The position numbers were made by a program, and so were the translations under genes. Of a stretch of DNA of 12,902 nucleotides, positions 6,925 through 12,902 are shown one piece after another. Positions within the stretch are counted from its first letter, which is position 1; each line of letters starts with the position of its first letter. The notes beneath the pieces were generated by a model, which was given only the letters and a program-made list of their open reading frames with translations, was not told where the DNA came from and made no database searches. Location of the stretch: contig DEIP01000058.1 of NCBI GenBank assembly GCA_002352605.1, positions 1 through 12,902 of the forward strand, read 5' to 3'. The stretch comes from Desulfobacteraceae bacterium UBA2771. GTDB taxonomy: Bacteria; Desulfobacterota; Desulfobacteria; Desulfobacterales; Desulfosarcinaceae.

Positions 6925-8214
6925 ATGGAAGATTTTGCAACCCTCACTTACAACGGCCAGAAGATAACGCTCCCGGTGGTAATCGGCACCGAAGGGGAAA
7001 GAGCCATCGACATTTCCAACCTGCGGGCGGAAACCGGCTTCATCACCCTGGACCCCGGCTATGCCAATACCGGCAGCTGCCTGAGTGCCATTACCTACAT
7101 GGACGGTGAAAAAGGCGTTCTGCGCTACCGCGGCATCCCCGTGGAGCAACTGGCCGAAAAATCCACCTTCAAGGAGACCGCCTACCTGTTGATCAACGGC
7201 AGGCTGCCCAATCGGGAAGAGCTCACCCGCTTTTCGGTGATGCTCAACGACAACAGCCTGGTCCACGAGGACCTCAAGACCTTTTACCAGAACTTTCCCC
7301 GGGCCTCACACCCCATGGGTATCCTCTCCTCTATGGTCAATGCCCTGAGGAGCTTTTATCCGGCACTGACCACCCTGAACCTTCGGGAAGAGATCACCAT
7401 CACCATGACCCGGCTGCTGGCCAAGATACGCACCATGGCCGCCATGTCATACAAAATTTCCCGGGGCCACAAGGTGGTCTACCCCCGTTCGGATCTGACC
7501 TACTGCGAAAACTTCCTGAACATGATGTTCGACAACCCGGTGAGGCCCTACCAGATCAACCGGGAAGCCGTCAATGCCCTGCGGGTGTTCTGGATCCTGC
7601 ACGCCGACCACGAACAGAACTGCTCCACCACGGCCGTGCGGGTGGTGAGCAGCGCCCGGGTCAATCTGTACGCCGCCATCTCTTCGGGCATCGCCGCCCT
7701 GTGGGGCCCCCTCCACGGCGGCGCCAACCAGGCGGTCATCGAAATGCTCACCGCGATTCAGGCCGACGGCGGGTCTCATAAAAAAGCCATTGAACGGGCC
7801 AAGGACAAGAACGATCCGTTCCGGCTCATGGGATTCGGGCACCGGGTCTACAAGACCTACGACCCCCGGGCCAAAATCATGAAAAAAATGTGCGATGAGC
7901 TGCTAGAATCCCTGCAGATCAATGATCCGCTGCTGGATATCGCCAAGGAACTCGAGGAGGTGGTCCAAAAAGACCCTTACTTTATCGACCACAACCTGTA
8001 CCCCAATGTCGATTTTTACAGCGGGATTGTCCTGCGGGCCATCGGCATCCCCACCAGCATGTTCACGGTGATGTTTGCCATCGGTCGGCTCCCCGGATGG
8101 ATCGCCCAGTGGAAAGAGAGCGTGGACGATCCCAAGTGGAAGATCTGCCGGCCCCGCCAGGTCTACACCGGCGCCCAGGCGTACGACTTTGTCCCCATCC
8201 ATGCACGGGTATAG
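6925..8214 (+). CDS. gltA: Citrate synthase (GltA-type, si)
   Basis: Condenses acetyl-CoA with oxaloacetate to citrate and CoA, the entry step of the oxidative TCA cycle, in the cytosol. The protein has 429 residues, the usual size (E. coli GltA has 427). Catalytic residues are present: H264 in GPLHGGAN, H306 in MGFGHRVYK and D363 in YPNVDFYSG. The conserved LHADHEQN block is at 225-232. Compared with the NADH-inhibition site described for hexameric E. coli GltA, Y145, R163 and K167 are kept, but the R109-H110-T111 positions read D-N-S and C206 is Val. The NADH brake may therefore be weakened or absent (inference). 2-Methylcitrate synthase is a related alternative, but the full-length GltA pattern with its N-terminal beta domain fits citrate synthase better. 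It has its own candidate promoter and leader and stands alone, divergent from an unknown gene. Confidence 0.97.
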   Translation: MEDFATLTYNGQKITLPVVIGTEGERAIDISNLRAETGFITLDPGYANTGSCLSAITYMDGEKGVLRYRGIPVEQLAEKSTFKETAYLLINGRLPNREELTRFSVMLNDNSLVHEDLKTFYQNFPRASHPMGILSSMVNALRSFYPALTTLNLREEITITMTRLLAKIRTMAAMSYKISRGHKVVYPRSDLTYCENFLNMMFDNPVRPYQINREAVNALRVFWILHADHEQNCSTTAVRVVSSARVNLYAAISSGIAALWGPLHGGANQAVIEMLTAIQADGGSHKKAIERAKDKNDPFRLMGFGHRVYKTYDPRAKIMKKMCDELLESLQINDPLLDIAKELEEVVQKDPYFIDHNLYPNVDFYSGIVLRAIGIPTSMFTVMFAIGRLPGWIAQWKESVDDPKWKICRPRQVYTGAQAYDFVPIHARV

Positions 8215-8240
8215 AAGTCCGGGACTTATCGGATTTATTT
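8215..8240 (+). terminator. Weak terminator-like hairpin after citrate synthase
   Basis: Directly after the stop codon, AAGTC-CGG-GACTT forms a 5-bp stem with a 3-nt loop, followed by a T-rich but interrupted tract (ATTTATTTT). The stem is short, so termination would be inefficient. Confidence 0.25.
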
Positions 8241-8269
8241 TGACAGGTCGGCCGGCCTTCACTTACACT
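8240..8269 (+). promoter_or_regulatory. Candidate sigma-70 promoter for the CBS-Usp-radical SAM unit
   Basis: A perfect -35 TTGACA (8240-8245) is followed by an 18-bp spacer and TACACT (8264-8269). The spacer holds the 8-bp palindrome GGCCGGCC (8250-8257). It would give a leader of about 100 nt. Confidence 0.5.
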
Positions 8270-8277
8270 GCAAGCAG

Positions 8278-8348
8278 AAAGTCGCAAGCGACACGATTTT
8301 TATAGCCGCGGACTTTTTTTCCAACCGCAGAAAATTCCTTTCGCGGTT
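8278..8348 (+). promoter_or_regulatory. Structured leader upstream of the CBS gene: terminator-like fold and a second hairpin
   Basis: AAAGTC (8278-8283) can pair with GACTTT (8311-8316), which runs into a T tract to 8320, a terminator-like arrangement with a long loop. Just downstream, AACCGC (8323-8328) pairs perfectly with GCGGTT (8343-8348), and the stem continues with GAAA/TTTC after a one-base bulge, closing on a 5-nt loop. The second hairpin ends 28 nt before the ATG at 8377 and has no T tract. Seen in sequence only; a regulatory role is inferred. Confidence 0.35.
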
Positions 8349-8376
8349 ACCCACGCCCCACATCGGAGGTGCCGCC

Positions 8377-8835
8377 ATGCTGGTCGAAGAGATCATGACC
8401 GAAAATCCCATCACCGTCACCGCTGACATGGAAATCATCAAAGCGGCTAAAATCCTGCTGGACCGCCGCATCAACGGCGTACCGGTGCTGGACGACACGG
8501 GCAAGCTGGTAGGCATCCTCTGCCAAAGTGACCTTATCGCCCAGCAGAAAAAACTTCCCGTGCCGTCCCTCTTCTCATTTCTGGACGGATTCATAAATCT
8601 CAGTTCCATGAAGGGGCTGGAGAAGGAAGTCCGAAAGATCGCCGCCGCCGCCGTCTCAGACGCCATGACCCCCAATCCGGTCACAGTCGGACCGGATTCG
8701 CGCATCGAAACCGTGGCAGCCCTCATGGTGGACCATAATTTATATACCCTGCCGGTGGTCGAAACAGGATTGCTGGTGGGTGTGGTCGGCAAAGAGGATA
8801 TCCTTCGGACCCTGATGCCTGTCAATCATTCATAA
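8377..8835 (+). CDS. Tandem CBS-domain protein
   Basis: A 152-residue cytosolic protein consisting of two CBS domains and nothing else. CBS1 spans about 1-57 (VEEIMTENPITV, then GILCQSDLI) and CBS2 about 92-147 (VSDAMTPNPVTV, then GVVGKEDIL). A ~30-residue helical linker lies between them. Tandem CBS pairs commonly bind AMP, ADP, ATP or S-adenosylmethionine and report energy or methylation state to a partner. The ribose-contacting Asp is kept in both repeats (D52, D141), but the Ser/Thr usual three residues before it is C49 and G138, so the ligand may be unusual. The start has CGGAGGT 7 nt upstream. It is followed after 16 nt by a universal stress protein, another family whose members often bind ATP. 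Confidence 0.93.
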   Translation: MLVEEIMTENPITVTADMEIIKAAKILLDRRINGVPVLDDTGKLVGILCQSDLIAQQKKLPVPSLFSFLDGFINLSSMKGLEKEVRKIAAAAVSDAMTPNPVTVGPDSRIETVAALMVDHNLYTLPVVETGLLVGVVGKEDILRTLMPVNHS

Positions 8836-8851
8836 CAAGAGGAGGTCTCCC

Positions 8852-9298
8852 ATGGCAGTAAACCAGATTGTCTGCTGTACGGATTTTTCCGACTATGCCG
8901 AGGTTGCCTTTCAAACGGCCCTCGACTTGGCGAAACGCTATGGCGCCAAGCTTTTCGTGGTCCATGTACTGCCACCGGTGGTCAACCCCATGCTCACCGA
9001 GGCGGATCTGATGCTGCCCGAACATCCCGACGAGAACCTGGTGGTCAGCCTGAACGATCGGATGCAAGAAGTTTATGGCAACCGCATTCCCGAAGCGGTG
9101 GACAGTGAACTGGTGGTCCGCGACGGCCATGTCTCCACGGAAATCATCCGCTTCATCGAAGAAACCGATGCCGATCTGGCAGTCGTGGGCGCCTTCGGCC
9201 TCAGCGGCATGGGGCTGGTTCTGTTCGGCAGCGTGGCCAAACGCATTGCTCACAAGGCGACCTGTTCGGTAATGATTGTCCGCGGCAAACTGGCCTAA
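8852..9298 (+). CDS. Universal stress protein (UspA family), ATP-binding type
   Basis: A 148-residue single-domain Usp with a Rossmann-like alpha/beta fold. D11 in CCTDFSD follows strand 1, and VVHVLPP at 36-42 is strand 2. The nucleotide motif G-x2-G-x9-G-S is intact at 113-127 (GAFG, then FGS), placing it with the ATP-binding MJ0577-like members rather than with UspA proper. Such proteins usually dimerise and support survival under starvation or stress; the partner here is unknown. A strong ribosome site, AAGAGGAGGT at 8837-8846, lies 5 nt before the ATG. The gene sits 16 nt behind the CBS gene and 12 nt ahead of the radical SAM gene, so the three are probably co-transcribed. Confidence 0.94.
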   Translation: MAVNQIVCCTDFSDYAEVAFQTALDLAKRYGAKLFVVHVLPPVVNPMLTEADLMLPEHPDENLVVSLNDRMQEVYGNRIPEAVDSELVVRDGHVSTEIIRFIEETDADLAVVGAFGLSGMGLVLFGSVAKRIAHKATCSVMIVRGKLA

Positions 9299-9310
9299 CG
9301 CAACCGATCC

Positions 9311-11044
9311 GTGAAAATACTGCTCGTCTACCCCTATTTTCTCGACAGCCGCATCAACGATGAAGATATCGGCGCTATTCCCATAGGCCTGTACTACGTC
9401 GGCGCCATGCTCCGGGACAAGGGCTACGCGGTGGACATCCTCAACGGCCATAACCTGGGGCACAAACCCCACCGCATTTACCAGGTATTGGGTGACAAGC
9501 GGCCGGATGTGGTCGGGTTTTCCATCCTGCACGCCAACCGCTGGGGTGGGATCGACATCGCCCGCATGGTAAAAAAGATTAATCCAAAGACCACCGTCGT
9601 GTTCGGTGGCGTTGGGGCTACCTTCCTGTGGGAACATTTTCTGACCCACTTCCCCCAGATCGACTATATCGTTCGCGGCGAGGGCGAACACAGCTTTTTG
9701 GAATTGATCCGTTTTCTTGAAAAAGAGCAGACCAACCTGCCCACGCAGATCCACGGTATCGCCTTCAGAAAAGCGGGAAAGCCCTTCAAGACGACGGATC
9801 GGGAGCCGGTTGCGGACCTGGACAGCCTGCCCATGCCCGCCGACCATTTTACCTTTCAGCACATTTCTCTAACGCGCGGTTGTCCGGCAGCATGTTCCTT
9901 CTGTGGCTCTCCGGCTTTTTGGAAACGCCGGGTGCGCTTTCACAGTGCCGACTACTTCGTCAACCAGATGGCGCGACTTCGTGAAAAAGGGGTCACCTTC
10001 TTCTTTGTGTCCGACGACACCTTTACCCTCAAACGGGAATTGGTGATCGACATTTGCCGCCGGATTGTCGACCGCCGTCTCGACGTCGTCTGGGTGGCCA
10101 TCTCCCGGGTGGATTGCGTGGATGAAGAGGTTCTGGGCTGGATGCGCCGGGCCGGATGCACCCAAATCAGCTACGGGGTGGAGAGCGGAAGCCGGAAAAT
10201 CCGGGATCTCTATCGCAAACACATCAGCGAAACGGAGATCCGCCGCGCCTTTGATTTGACCGTTCACTTCGGTATTATGGCCAGGGCATACTTCATTTAT
10301 GGCGCACCGGGCGAGTCCGATCAAACCATCGATGAGAGCTTGGCGTTGCTGCGCCGGATCCGCCCCCTGTCGGCCATATTCTATATCCTGGATCTATTTC
10401 CCGGAACGGCACTCTATGAAGATTATAAGCGGCGCACCGGCGCCACCGACGATATCTGGCTGCAGCGGGTCGAGGACATGCTTTACTTTGATACGGATGA
10501 GGCGCTGGGAAAAGCAACCGTAATGGCTTTCGGACGACGGCTTAGGGAAGACTACTTTTCCCAGCTGACGGAATTTGCCGAACAGATCGATCTGGTGGAC
10601 GACCCGGAGCTTTTCCCGCTGCATGCCGACTTTCTCTCACGACTGGCCCTGACATTCAGCCACGGCGATTATGCCGCGAACCCGCTGGTTGAAAACAGCC
10701 TGGCGACCGCCGTCAAACTATTCGAGAGGTCACTGGACTATCATCCGGACCACCGCGCCTTCTGGGGATTGGGACTGGTGTACCAGCATATGCGCCGCTT
10801 TGAGGAATCGGTGGCGGTCCTGCAGCGGGGAATCGACCACCACAAAAGCAGTGTGGACCTTCACATGGCCCTGGCCCACAGCCTGATGCGGCTGAATCGT
10901 TGCGGCAAGGCCCGCCAATACCTCGAGGCCTTTCCCGATCATCCTCAGACCGTCGAGCAGCTCGTCCGCTGCTGCCGGCTAATGGAAGACCGGGAAGGCG
11001 AGCAAACCTGGATCGATCGGTTGCAAGACCTCCGGCGGCGTTGA
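9311..11044 (+). CDS. B12-binding-fold radical SAM protein with C-terminal TPR-like repeats
   Basis: A 577-residue cytosolic protein. Residues 1-140 form a cobalamin-binding-type Rossmann domain: strand KILLVYP at 2-8, DVVGFSIL at 66-73 with the SxL position, and VVFGG at 96-100. The DxHxxG lower-ligand motif is absent after strand 1, as in most B12-radical SAM enzymes. Residues 183-400 are a radical SAM barrel with the [4Fe-4S] motif C191-x3-C195-x2-C198 (RGCPAACSFC) and the YGVESGS segment at 288-294. Residues about 455-545 form two or three TPR-like helical repeats, perhaps for docking a protein. The substrate is unknown; the family includes methyltransferases and ring-forming enzymes. The start is a GTG giving MKILLVYPYF, directly at strand 1. 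No Shine-Dalgarno sequence is visible, and the 12-nt gap after the Usp gene suggests translational coupling. Confidence 0.9.
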   Translation: MKILLVYPYFLDSRINDEDIGAIPIGLYYVGAMLRDKGYAVDILNGHNLGHKPHRIYQVLGDKRPDVVGFSILHANRWGGIDIARMVKKINPKTTVVFGGVGATFLWEHFLTHFPQIDYIVRGEGEHSFLELIRFLEKEQTNLPTQIHGIAFRKAGKPFKTTDREPVADLDSLPMPADHFTFQHISLTRGCPAACSFCGSPAFWKRRVRFHSADYFVNQMARLREKGVTFFFVSDDTFTLKRELVIDICRRIVDRRLDVVWVAISRVDCVDEEVLGWMRRAGCTQISYGVESGSRKIRDLYRKHISETEIRRAFDLTVHFGIMARAYFIYGAPGESDQTIDESLALLRRIRPLSAIFYILDLFPGTALYEDYKRRTGATDDIWLQRVEDMLYFDTDEALGKATVMAFGRRLREDYFSQLTEFAEQIDLVDDPELFPLHADFLSRLALTFSHGDYAANPLVENSLATAVKLFERSLDYHPDHRAFWGLGLVYQHMRRFEESVAVLQRGIDHHKSSVDLHMALAHSLMRLNRCGKARQYLEAFPDHPQTVEQLVRCCRLMEDREGEQTWIDRLQDLRRR

Positions 11045-11088
11045 ACGCGGAAGGCAAACGCCGGAAATCGGTCTTTCATCATCCGGCC

Positions 11089-11337
11089 TCAAGCCTTGCC
11101 GCAGCAGCTTCCCGGACCGGCACAGCCGGCGTGACCCGGTGAAGATCCGCAACAGGCCGTGTCCCCGGGGCCGGGCATGGCGCCGGAAGCCGTACCGGAC
11201 AGAGATGAATGGGCGGACATCAGTTTTTTGACGTTGCCGCTGCCGCAGCGCGCACAATGGATGGTCGTCCTTTCGGAAAAAACCAATACCTCAGCCAGAT
11301 GGCCGCAGTCGGCACACAAGAAATCATAAAGTGGCAT
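11089..11337 (-). CDS. FmdB-type small zinc-ribbon protein with Cys/Gly-rich tail
   Basis: An 82-residue protein. The N-terminal 45 residues match the FmdB putative regulatory family: start MPLYDFLC, two CxxC pairs (C8/C11 and C28/C31) forming a zinc ribbon, and the KKLMSA end. The last 35 residues are Gly/Pro-rich with five more cysteines (C62, C63, C72, C78, C79), which could bind additional metal or be a flexible tail. The family name comes from a proposed formamidase regulator, and its true role is not settled. It is the second gene of a minus-strand pair, 27 nt downstream of the NifX-like gene. The ribosome site is modest (a GGGAGAG-like stretch just upstream). It converges with the radical SAM gene across a 44-bp gap with no clear terminator. 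Confidence 0.9.
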   Translation of the reverse strand: MPLYDFLCADCGHLAEVLVFSERTTIHCARCGSGNVKKLMSAHSSLSGTASGAMPGPGDTACCGSSPGHAGCAGPGSCCGKA

Positions 11338-11364
11338 GTTTCTCTCCCGTTTCTCTCAGTGGGA

Positions 11365-11742
11365 TCACCCCTCGATCTGGACCCCGTGATGGTGACCGCA
11401 AACCTGGCTTGGCTCAAACACCGGCATGTTGCCGGACTTGATCAACCGGGCATTTTCTCCCACACAGCCTTCAATGGCCCGGTATACGGTAACGCCGTCG
11501 TTGTTGAGTTTTTTCAAGGCGCCGCCGCCGATTCCGCCCACTACGACCCCGTCCACCCGGCGCCCGCCAAGGGCCGCCATGGGGTTGCAGGAACCGTGTT
11601 CATGATCCTGGTCCGGATTTTCGAAAGTCTCTACCGAATCCGTATCCAGATCCATGAAAACAAAGAGCGGTGCGGACCCGAAATGACCGTGGACATCACT
11701 GTCTATCCCTTTATCTTCGGCTACCGGAAAAGCAATTTTCAT
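11365..11742 (-). CDS. NifX/NafY-like protein (dinitrogenase Fe-Mo cofactor domain)
   Basis: A 125-residue single-domain protein of the Fe-Mo cofactor biosynthesis family (the fold of MTH1175, NifX and the C-terminal end of NifB). It shows the start MKIAFPV, an HGHFG motif at 18-22, DHEHGSC at 46-52, VDGVVVGGIGGGAL at 63-76 and a His-rich end (C115-G-HHH). The His and Cys residues suggest binding of a metal or an Fe-S/Mo cluster. No nitrogenase genes are visible; stand-alone members occur in non-diazotrophs, for example near orange-protein (ORP) or MinD/Mrp-type cluster-handling genes. AGGGAGGT at 11751-11758 lies 8 nt before the ATG. It is the first gene of a pair with the FmdB-like gene, supporting a shared metal-related role. 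Confidence 0.92.
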   Translation of the reverse strand: MKIAFPVAEDKGIDSDVHGHFGSAPLFVFMDLDTDSVETFENPDQDHEHGSCNPMAALGGRRVDGVVVGGIGGGALKKLNNDGVTVYRAIEGCVGENARLIKSGNMPVFEPSQVCGHHHGVQIEG

Positions 11743-11876
11743 TTTATAGTACCTCCCTCATACGACACCAGCGATTGCCGGTCATGTTGTCGATTCAATA
11801 TCGATCAAAGACGTTGTTGGCGGAAGGGGTCGATCCTCGACGAACCGCCCACCATTACATTGTCGATCATTTTGGT

Positions 11877-11905
11877 TATATAGCCCAAAATTGAGGTCGC
11901 TTCAA
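11877..11905 (-). promoter_or_regulatory. Candidate promoter for the NifX-like/FmdB pair
   Basis: On the minus strand, TTGAAG (11900-11905), a 17-bp spacer, then TATATA (11877-11882). It predicts a leader of about 130 nt before the ATG at 11742. That leader contains a small perfect hairpin, GTCGA-N3-TCGAC, at 11829-11841. Confidence 0.35.
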
Positions 11906-12008
11906 GGCTTTCCTGCAAATGCCGCAACCCTGGTAGATGACGGATCATGACATTTTCATCCCCATTGCCGTCATCGAAAAGCTGGAAATGGGATCCTTCA
12001 CGAAGTCA

Positions 12009-12437
12009 TCACCGCTTGGGTGGGAACGGCTTTAGCGCCTTTCCGAAACCGATAATGACGCCCTCGGCATTCACGGCCATGACCGAAAATTCATACTTAT
12101 GTCTTCCATCCGGCTGGCAGGGGCCGTTATAGCCGATGTTTAGGGCGCCGGCCGGAATCAGTCCCGAGTCGTCATTCGTCACCCAGCCGCCCCCGTGGTT
12201 CCAGGCCGGCAGGTTGATATCCTTAAGCCTGATCCGCAGTTCCGTGGTACCATCGGGAATGTTGGCCACCCGTATCTCCGGAGACTCATGGGAACACGCC
12301 TGGATCCCTGCCCAGGAAAAATCCACATCCATCTCGACGGCGTCTTTTGGGATCTTAATCTTGTCAGGATGGTTGGCGCAACCGACGGCCAGAATGAATA
12401 AAACAGTCAGTAAAACGGTTGAATAGCCTTTTTTCAT
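12009..12437 (-). CDS. PEBP/YbhB-like lipoprotein
   Basis: A 142-residue predicted lipoprotein. The N-terminus is MKK, then a hydrophobic stretch to residue 18 and lipobox LAVGC, so C20 is the lipidated residue; Ala at +2 suggests outer-membrane sorting. The mature part resembles the phosphatidylethanolamine-binding family (Raf kinase inhibitor-like, YbhB/YbcL): CSHESPEI at 48-55, a DINLP segment at 73-77 in place of DPDxP, WV at 85-86, and the hallmark GYNGPCQPDGRHKYEF at 102-117. It is somewhat shorter than typical members, and the anion-pocket DPDxP is altered, so ligand binding may differ. Family roles are poorly defined in bacteria. The ATG at 12437 has GGGGTG 5 nt upstream; a GTG two codons earlier (12443) is possible. 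It is a single gene with its own candidate promoter. Confidence 0.8.
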   Translation of the reverse strand: MKKGYSTVLLTVLFILAVGCANHPDKIKIPKDAVEMDVDFSWAGIQACSHESPEIRVANIPDGTTELRIRLKDINLPAWNHGGGWVTNDDSGLIPAGALNIGYNGPCQPDGRHKYEFSVMAVNAEGVIIGFGKALKPFPPKR

Positions 12438-12489
12438 GTTCACCCCATCTGTTTGGTTGTCACTCGCACGGCCTGACCGCCAAGTTATT

Positions 12490-12512
12490 GTAATACTGAT
12501 AGTTGGTATTAC
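12490..12512. repeat. Perfect inverted repeat GTAATAC-N9-GTATTAC upstream of the lipoprotein gene
   Basis: Two 7-bp arms, 12490-12496 and 12506-12512, are exact reverse complements separated by 9 bp (centre-to-centre 16 bp). It lies about 53 bp upstream of the lipoprotein ATG and overlaps the expected -10 region, the classic layout of an operator for a dimeric regulator. There is no adjacent T tract, so it is not a terminator. Confidence 0.5.
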
Positions 12513-12531
12513 CGACCGTTGCCGATGTCAA
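12503..12531 (-). promoter_or_regulatory. Candidate promoter for the PEBP lipoprotein
   Basis: On the minus strand there is a perfect -35 TTGACA (12526-12531). At 17-bp spacing the -10 is TACCAA (12503-12508), a weak match that lies inside the inverted repeat. This suggests a regulated promoter, either repressed or activator-dependent. Confidence 0.35.
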
Positions 12532-12573
12532 TAATTAGTGATTATCTCGGACAGGGTGATCCATGTTTTCTGA

Positions 12574-12902
12574 TTATAACGGATTTTGGGGAGGTCTACG
12601 ATACCCTCCCAAAGAAGCCGAAATGTTGAGATTTTGTAACCGGCAATTATGATATCTGAATTGGTTTAGCCTCTCCGCCGGGATTTTAAAACCATTCAAC
12701 TTTTCAACCGTTCGAGGATTGTAAGGAGCAAAATTGTTGATGAGTGTCCAACCTCGAATGCTCAACTGTGCAGCATCCATTGATCCATGAAAATATTGGG
12801 TGCTAAACAGGTGGCGATCCATTCTTTGCATCAGCCTGTCTACCATGTTGCTGGTTCGATGTGCTTTCGGGTGATCACATGCGACTATATATGCACCAAT
12901 AT
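12574..12902 (-). mobile_element. C-terminal part of a DDE-type transposase (cut by window edge)
   Basis: An open minus-strand frame runs from the right edge to a TAA at 12574-12576, giving about 108 residues that end in SASLGGYRRPPQNPL. It does not start at the internal ATG at 12846: translation continues upstream through CDHPKAHRTSNMVDRLMQRM. HRTSN-MVDRLM-x-RMDRHLF resembles the region around the last acidic catalytic residue of DDE transposases, and PAERLN and SASLGGYR look like a conserved transposase tail. These are family impressions from memory, not a database match. The IS family and element ends cannot be determined. The stretch is visibly more AT-rich than the genes to its left, as expected for imported DNA. 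No terminal inverted repeat was identified between 12444 and 12573. Confidence 0.55.

Noticed and set aside
9443..9460. NGHNLG in the radical SAM protein as a cobalamin DxHxxG motif
   Set aside because: It follows the second strand, not the first, and the spacing to the SxL and GG elements is wrong, so it is probably chance.
8822..9862. Long antisense open frame (346 codons) across the Usp and radical SAM genes
   Set aside because: It overlaps two well-supported genes with intact motifs, and its translation has no recognisable domain; it is a codon-bias shadow of GC-rich genes.
11209..11883. Plus-strand open frame (224 codons) over the FmdB and NifX-like genes
   Set aside because: Both minus-strand genes match known families; this frame spans their intergenic gap and shows no domain.
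11937..12035. Short plus-strand open frame of 32 codons in the gap before the lipoprotein 3' end
   Set aside because: There is no ribosome site, it overlaps the lipoprotein gene end, and it has no recognisable domain; it could be a relic but is unsupported.
12574..12846. Stand-alone 90-residue protein starting at the ATG at 12846
   Set aside because: The frame and the transposase-like sequence continue upstream to the window edge, so this is an internal Met of a longer gene.

Overview
The window looks like a chromosomal segment of a GC-rich Gram-negative bacterium, most plausibly a deltaproteobacterium (Desulfobacterota, the group of many sulfate reducers). This is an inference from gene content: a SulP anion transporter beside two-component genes, cobalamin-type radical SAM, FmdB and NifX-like small proteins, and a lipoprotein signal peptide. 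No rRNA, tRNA or CRISPR array was seen, so no closer placement is possible.

Bases 1-5720 (+ strand) are a compact signalling and transport operon. It holds the 3' part of a SulP/STAS transporter with a long hydrophilic insertion; a fusion of a degenerate cytidylate-kinase-like domain, a BON-like domain and a receiver; a membrane sensor histidine kinase with an intact catalytic core; a small protein that keeps the phospho-histidine helix but has lost the ATP-binding motifs; and a stand-alone receiver. Two receivers and two related histidine domains, one without a working kinase domain, are the parts list of a His-Asp-His-Asp phosphorelay. This is the most interesting system in the window.

Bases 5732-6535 (- strand) encode an unrecognised 267-residue protein. 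It is divergent from a complete citrate synthase (6925-8214, +) across a 389-bp regulatory region with candidate promoters for both genes and a TTCGAATA direct repeat. The citrate synthase keeps its catalytic residues but lacks part of the NADH site known from E. coli GltA.

Bases 8240-11044 (+) form a three-gene unit with its own candidate promoter and a hairpin leader: a two-CBS-domain protein, a UspA-type universal stress protein with an intact ATP motif, and a B12-binding-fold radical SAM protein with a TPR-like tail. The first two are families that commonly sense adenine nucleotides.

Bases 11089-11742 (-) are a two-gene unit: a NifX/NafY-like (Fe-Mo cofactor domain) protein and an FmdB-type zinc-ribbon protein with a Cys/Gly-rich tail. 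Bases 12009-12437 (-) encode a PEBP (YbhB-like) lipoprotein whose upstream region carries a perfect 7-bp inverted repeat. The right edge (12574-12902, -) is the C-terminal part of a transposase, so a mobile element abuts the lipoprotein control region.
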